From Mesonia hippocampi (lineage in GTDB: Bacteria > Bacteroidota > Bacteroidia > Flavobacteriales > Flavobacteriaceae): 64,000 nt of DNA. Positions 62,260 through 64,000 of this stretch are shown here, piece by piece (positions within the stretch are counted from its first letter, which is position 1; each line of letters starts with the position of its first letter). The stretch lies in NCBI RefSeq assembly GCF_014197445.1, contig NZ_JACIFO010000002.1, forward strand, positions 186,001 to 250,000, in the 5' to 3' direction. The notes below the pieces were generated by a model. The model was not told the DNA's origin, did no database searches, and saw only the letters and a program-made list of their open reading frames with translations. A program made the translations under genes and the position numbers.

Positions 62260-62832
62260 ATGAAACAAGGTAAACTATTAGTTTTCTCGGCACCTTCTGG
62301 CTCAGGAAAAACCACTATTGTAAGGCACCTCCTTAAGCAAGCAGATTTAAACCTTGCTTTCTCTATTTCTGCAACTTCACGCGAGCCACGAGAAAATGAA
62401 GTAAACGGAAAAGATTATTATTTTTTTCCGCTAGAAAAGTTCAAAAAATTTATAAAAGAAGATAAATTTCTAGAGTGGGAAGAAGTTTATAGAGATAACT
62501 TCTATGGCACATTAAAAAGCGAAGTAGAACGCCTTTGGGCAGAAGGAAAAAATGTTGTTTTTGATATTGATGTAGTTGGAGGTTTAGATATTAAACGCAT
62601 TTATCCTGAACGCACTTTAGCCGTTTTTGTAGAGCCGCCCAGCATCGAGGAATTAAAAATAAGACTTAAAAAGCGTAAAACAGAAACCGAAGAGCGTATT
62701 AATATGCGTGTAGCTAAAGCATCTATAGAGATGGCCACAGCTCCTCAGTTTGACCACATCATCATCAATAACAATCTTGATACAGCTTTAAACGAAGCTT
62801 ATCAACTCGCTAAAGATTTTCTAACAAAATAA
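62260..62832 (+). CDS. gmk: guanylate kinase
   Basis: 190 residues. P-loop FSAPSGSGKTTIVRHLL, the GMP-binding SATSREPRENEVNGKDYYFF and FLEWEEVYRDNFYGT are all seen. It makes GDP from GMP. It begins right at the yicC stop and is 13 bp before nadD. Confidence 0.96.
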   Translation: MKQGKLLVFSAPSGSGKTTIVRHLLKQADLNLAFSISATSREPRENEVNGKDYYFFPLEKFKKFIKEDKFLEWEEVYRDNFYGTLKSEVERLWAEGKNVVFDIDVVGGLDIKRIYPERTLAVFVEPPSIEELKIRLKKRKTETEERINMRVAKASIEMATAPQFDHIIINNNLDTALNEAYQLAKDFLTK

Positions 62833-62845
62833 CCTAAAACTTAGG

Positions 62846-63433
62846 ATGTTTAGTAAAAAAATAGGCTTATACTTTGGTACATTTAACCCTATACATATAG
62901 GGCACCTAACCATTGCAAACCATATCGCAGAATTCTCTGATGTAGACGAAGTATGGCTTGTAGTAACCCCTTTAAGTCCTTTTAAAAAGAAAAGCACTAT
63001 GCTTCCCAGTTACGATAGGTTTGAGATGGCTTTACAAGCTACCCAAGCTTATGAAAAAATTAAACCTAGCGACATCGAGTTTAACCTTCCGCAACCAAAT
63101 TATACCGCCAATACACTCGCTTATTTAGAAGAAAAACATCCCAATTACTCCTTTGTATTAATCATGGGAGAAGATAACTTATATAGCCTCCCTAAATGGA
63201 AAAACAGCGAGGTTTTATTAAACAATTATGAAATTTTAGTTTACCCTAGAATAACTATACATAAAGAAAAAAGCCCTTTGGCTAAACACCCTTCGGTAAA
63301 ATTTATAGACGCCCCGATAATGGAAATCTCTTCTTCTTTTATTAGAAAATGCATAAAAGAAGGAAAAAACGTTCGACCAATGTTGGCTCCCGAAGTATCA
63401 GCTTATATTGAGAAAATGAATTTTTATAAATAA
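62846..63433 (+). CDS. nadD: nicotinate-nucleotide adenylyltransferase
   Basis: 195 residues. GLYFGTFNPIHIGHLTIANH is the nucleotidyltransferase HxGH motif, and the ISSSFIRKCIKEGK motif closes the domain. It adenylates nicotinate mononucleotide in NAD synthesis. It is the last gene of the yicC-gmk-nadD operon. Confidence 0.94.
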   Translation: MFSKKIGLYFGTFNPIHIGHLTIANHIAEFSDVDEVWLVVTPLSPFKKKSTMLPSYDRFEMALQATQAYEKIKPSDIEFNLPQPNYTANTLAYLEEKHPNYSFVLIMGEDNLYSLPKWKNSEVLLNNYEILVYPRITIHKEKSPLAKHPSVKFIDAPIMEISSSFIRKCIKEGKNVRPMLAPEVSAYIEKMNFYK

Positions 63434-63434
63434 A

Positions 63435-63453
63435 AAGTGCTAAGAAAGCACTT
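63435..63453. terminator. short hairpin between nadD and the convergent glycosyltransferase
   Basis: AAGTGCT (63435-63441) pairs with AGCACTT (63447-63453). It overlaps the stop of the glycosyltransferase. It is only 7 bp and lacks a strong T run, so terminator activity is uncertain. Confidence 0.35.
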
Positions 63454-64000
63454 CTGTTAAGGTAGTTACTACTGTTTCTGGCGCTATACTATACATTACC
63501 TCTTCATAGCCTTCTACCGCTTTATTTCCATAAATAGAAGTAGGTAAAAGCGGGTATTTTTCTAAATCGGGTACTAATTGCTGCGATGCAGGTTGTAAAA
63601 ACGGAGCAAAACCAGCATAAGGATGAGTAGCTCCCCAGAGCGTTACTACAGGAACCTGATAAGCAGCGGCCAAATGCCCATTTCCACTATCCATCGATAG
63701 CATTACATCTAGGTTTGCTATCAGCTGTAATTCTGCTGTAAAGCTCATCTTCCCTGCCACACTATACACATTGCTATACTTCTTACTTAAGGCCGACAGC
63801 TGCTCTACCTCTTGTTTTCCGCCTCCAAAAAGCAAAACGATATAGTTATTTTCTTGCTGAAGAAGCGCTAGCGTTTTCTCTGTTAATTCTAACGGATACA
63901 TTTTACTTGTATGAGCTGCAAAAGGAGCAAAACCTATCCATTTTTTTGTATTTCCGTTTATATTTTCATTCAGAATTTCTTCTGGAATTGGGTACGAACG
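63440..64000 (-). CDS. glycosyltransferase family 9 (heptosyltransferase-like), cut by window end
   Basis: At least 187 residues in view. The Met at 63901 is internal, since the frame stays open to the window end and encodes KKWIGFAPFAAHTSK before it. NLDVMLSMDSGNGHLAAAYQ and VPVVTLWGATHPYAGFAPF are the GT9 motifs near the nucleotide-sugar site. Family members add sugars to lipopolysaccharide core. The N-terminal half is missing. Confidence 0.88.
   Translation of the reverse strand, partial: RSYPIPEEILNENINGNTKKWIGFAPFAAHTSKMYPLELTEKTLALLQQENNYIVLLFGGGKQEVEQLSALSKKYSNVYSVAGKMSFTAELQLIANLDVMLSMDSGNGHLAAAYQVPVVTLWGATHPYAGFAPFLQPASQQLVPDLEKYPLLPTSIYGNKAVEGYEEVMYSIAPETVVTTLTEVLS

Overview
The window looks like a chromosomal segment from a member of the Bacteroidota, most likely the Flavobacteriaceae. 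The evidence is the low G+C content, the many TAnnTTTG promoter -7 elements, start sites without Shine-Dalgarno motifs, a gliding lipoprotein gene (gldH) beside a PSP1-domain gene and a class A penicillin-binding protein, type IX secretion (T9SS) C-terminal sorting domains, TonB receptors with N-terminal carboxypeptidase-regulatory-like domains, and ECF sigma/anti-sigma pairs. Both ends are cut inside genes: a TonB receptor at the left and a family 9 glycosyltransferase at the right.

Layout. 1-2.8 kb: a TonB receptor tail, three small exported proteins, a small XRE-type regulator behind a palindromic operator, and a short transposase remnant. 2.8-11 kb: metal handling. This holds a SCO1-like copper protein, feoA-feoB plus a 44-residue FeoB-associated Cys-rich protein, a ZIP transporter and a DtxR/MntR-type regulator in one operon, and a TonB receptor with a periplasmic thioredoxin-like partner. 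Two copies of the same palindrome (TTTTTAG-N6-CTAAAAA) link the regulator and the receptor. 11-16 kb: a DjlA-like protein, trpS, plsC, and an operon of lipoprotein, ECF sigma factor and an inner-membrane anti-sigma-like protein carrying an outer-membrane barrel. 16-25.7 kb: recA, a candidate structured RNA, a trhP-ferredoxin-trhO cluster for tRNA U34 hydroxylation, ricT-like/gldH/PBP1A, and a two-subunit 3-oxoacid CoA-transferase. 25.7-32.3 kb: an HTTM (vitamin K-dependent carboxylase-like) protein, ribF, pth, rplY, prs, tRNA-Leu(CAA), tRNA-Asn(GTT) and rseP.

32.4-48.4 kb is the accessory-looking part. Two divergent, membrane-anchored TPR-CHAT (caspase-like fold) proteins are followed by an ECF sigma factor and a membrane anti-sigma protein with periplasmic TPR-like repeats. 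Divergent from the sigma gene is a run of seven same-strand genes for exported proteins: two T9SS cargo proteins with a 144-bp identical 3' end, lipoproteins, a barrel protein and a beta-propeller protein. The site-2 protease gene rseP lies next to the CHAT genes, so the locus holds the parts that a proteolysis-controlled sigma pathway would need. That function is inference.

48.5-64 kb: PH-like and SdpI-family membrane proteins with a partial tandem duplication, then mostly housekeeping genes (serS, rsmA, mgtE, a hydroxyacid dehydrogenase, a cystathionine gamma-synthase-like gene, a yicC-gmk-nadD operon) with thioesterases and small conserved proteins. I found no CRISPR array, rRNA, complete insertion sequence or prophage.
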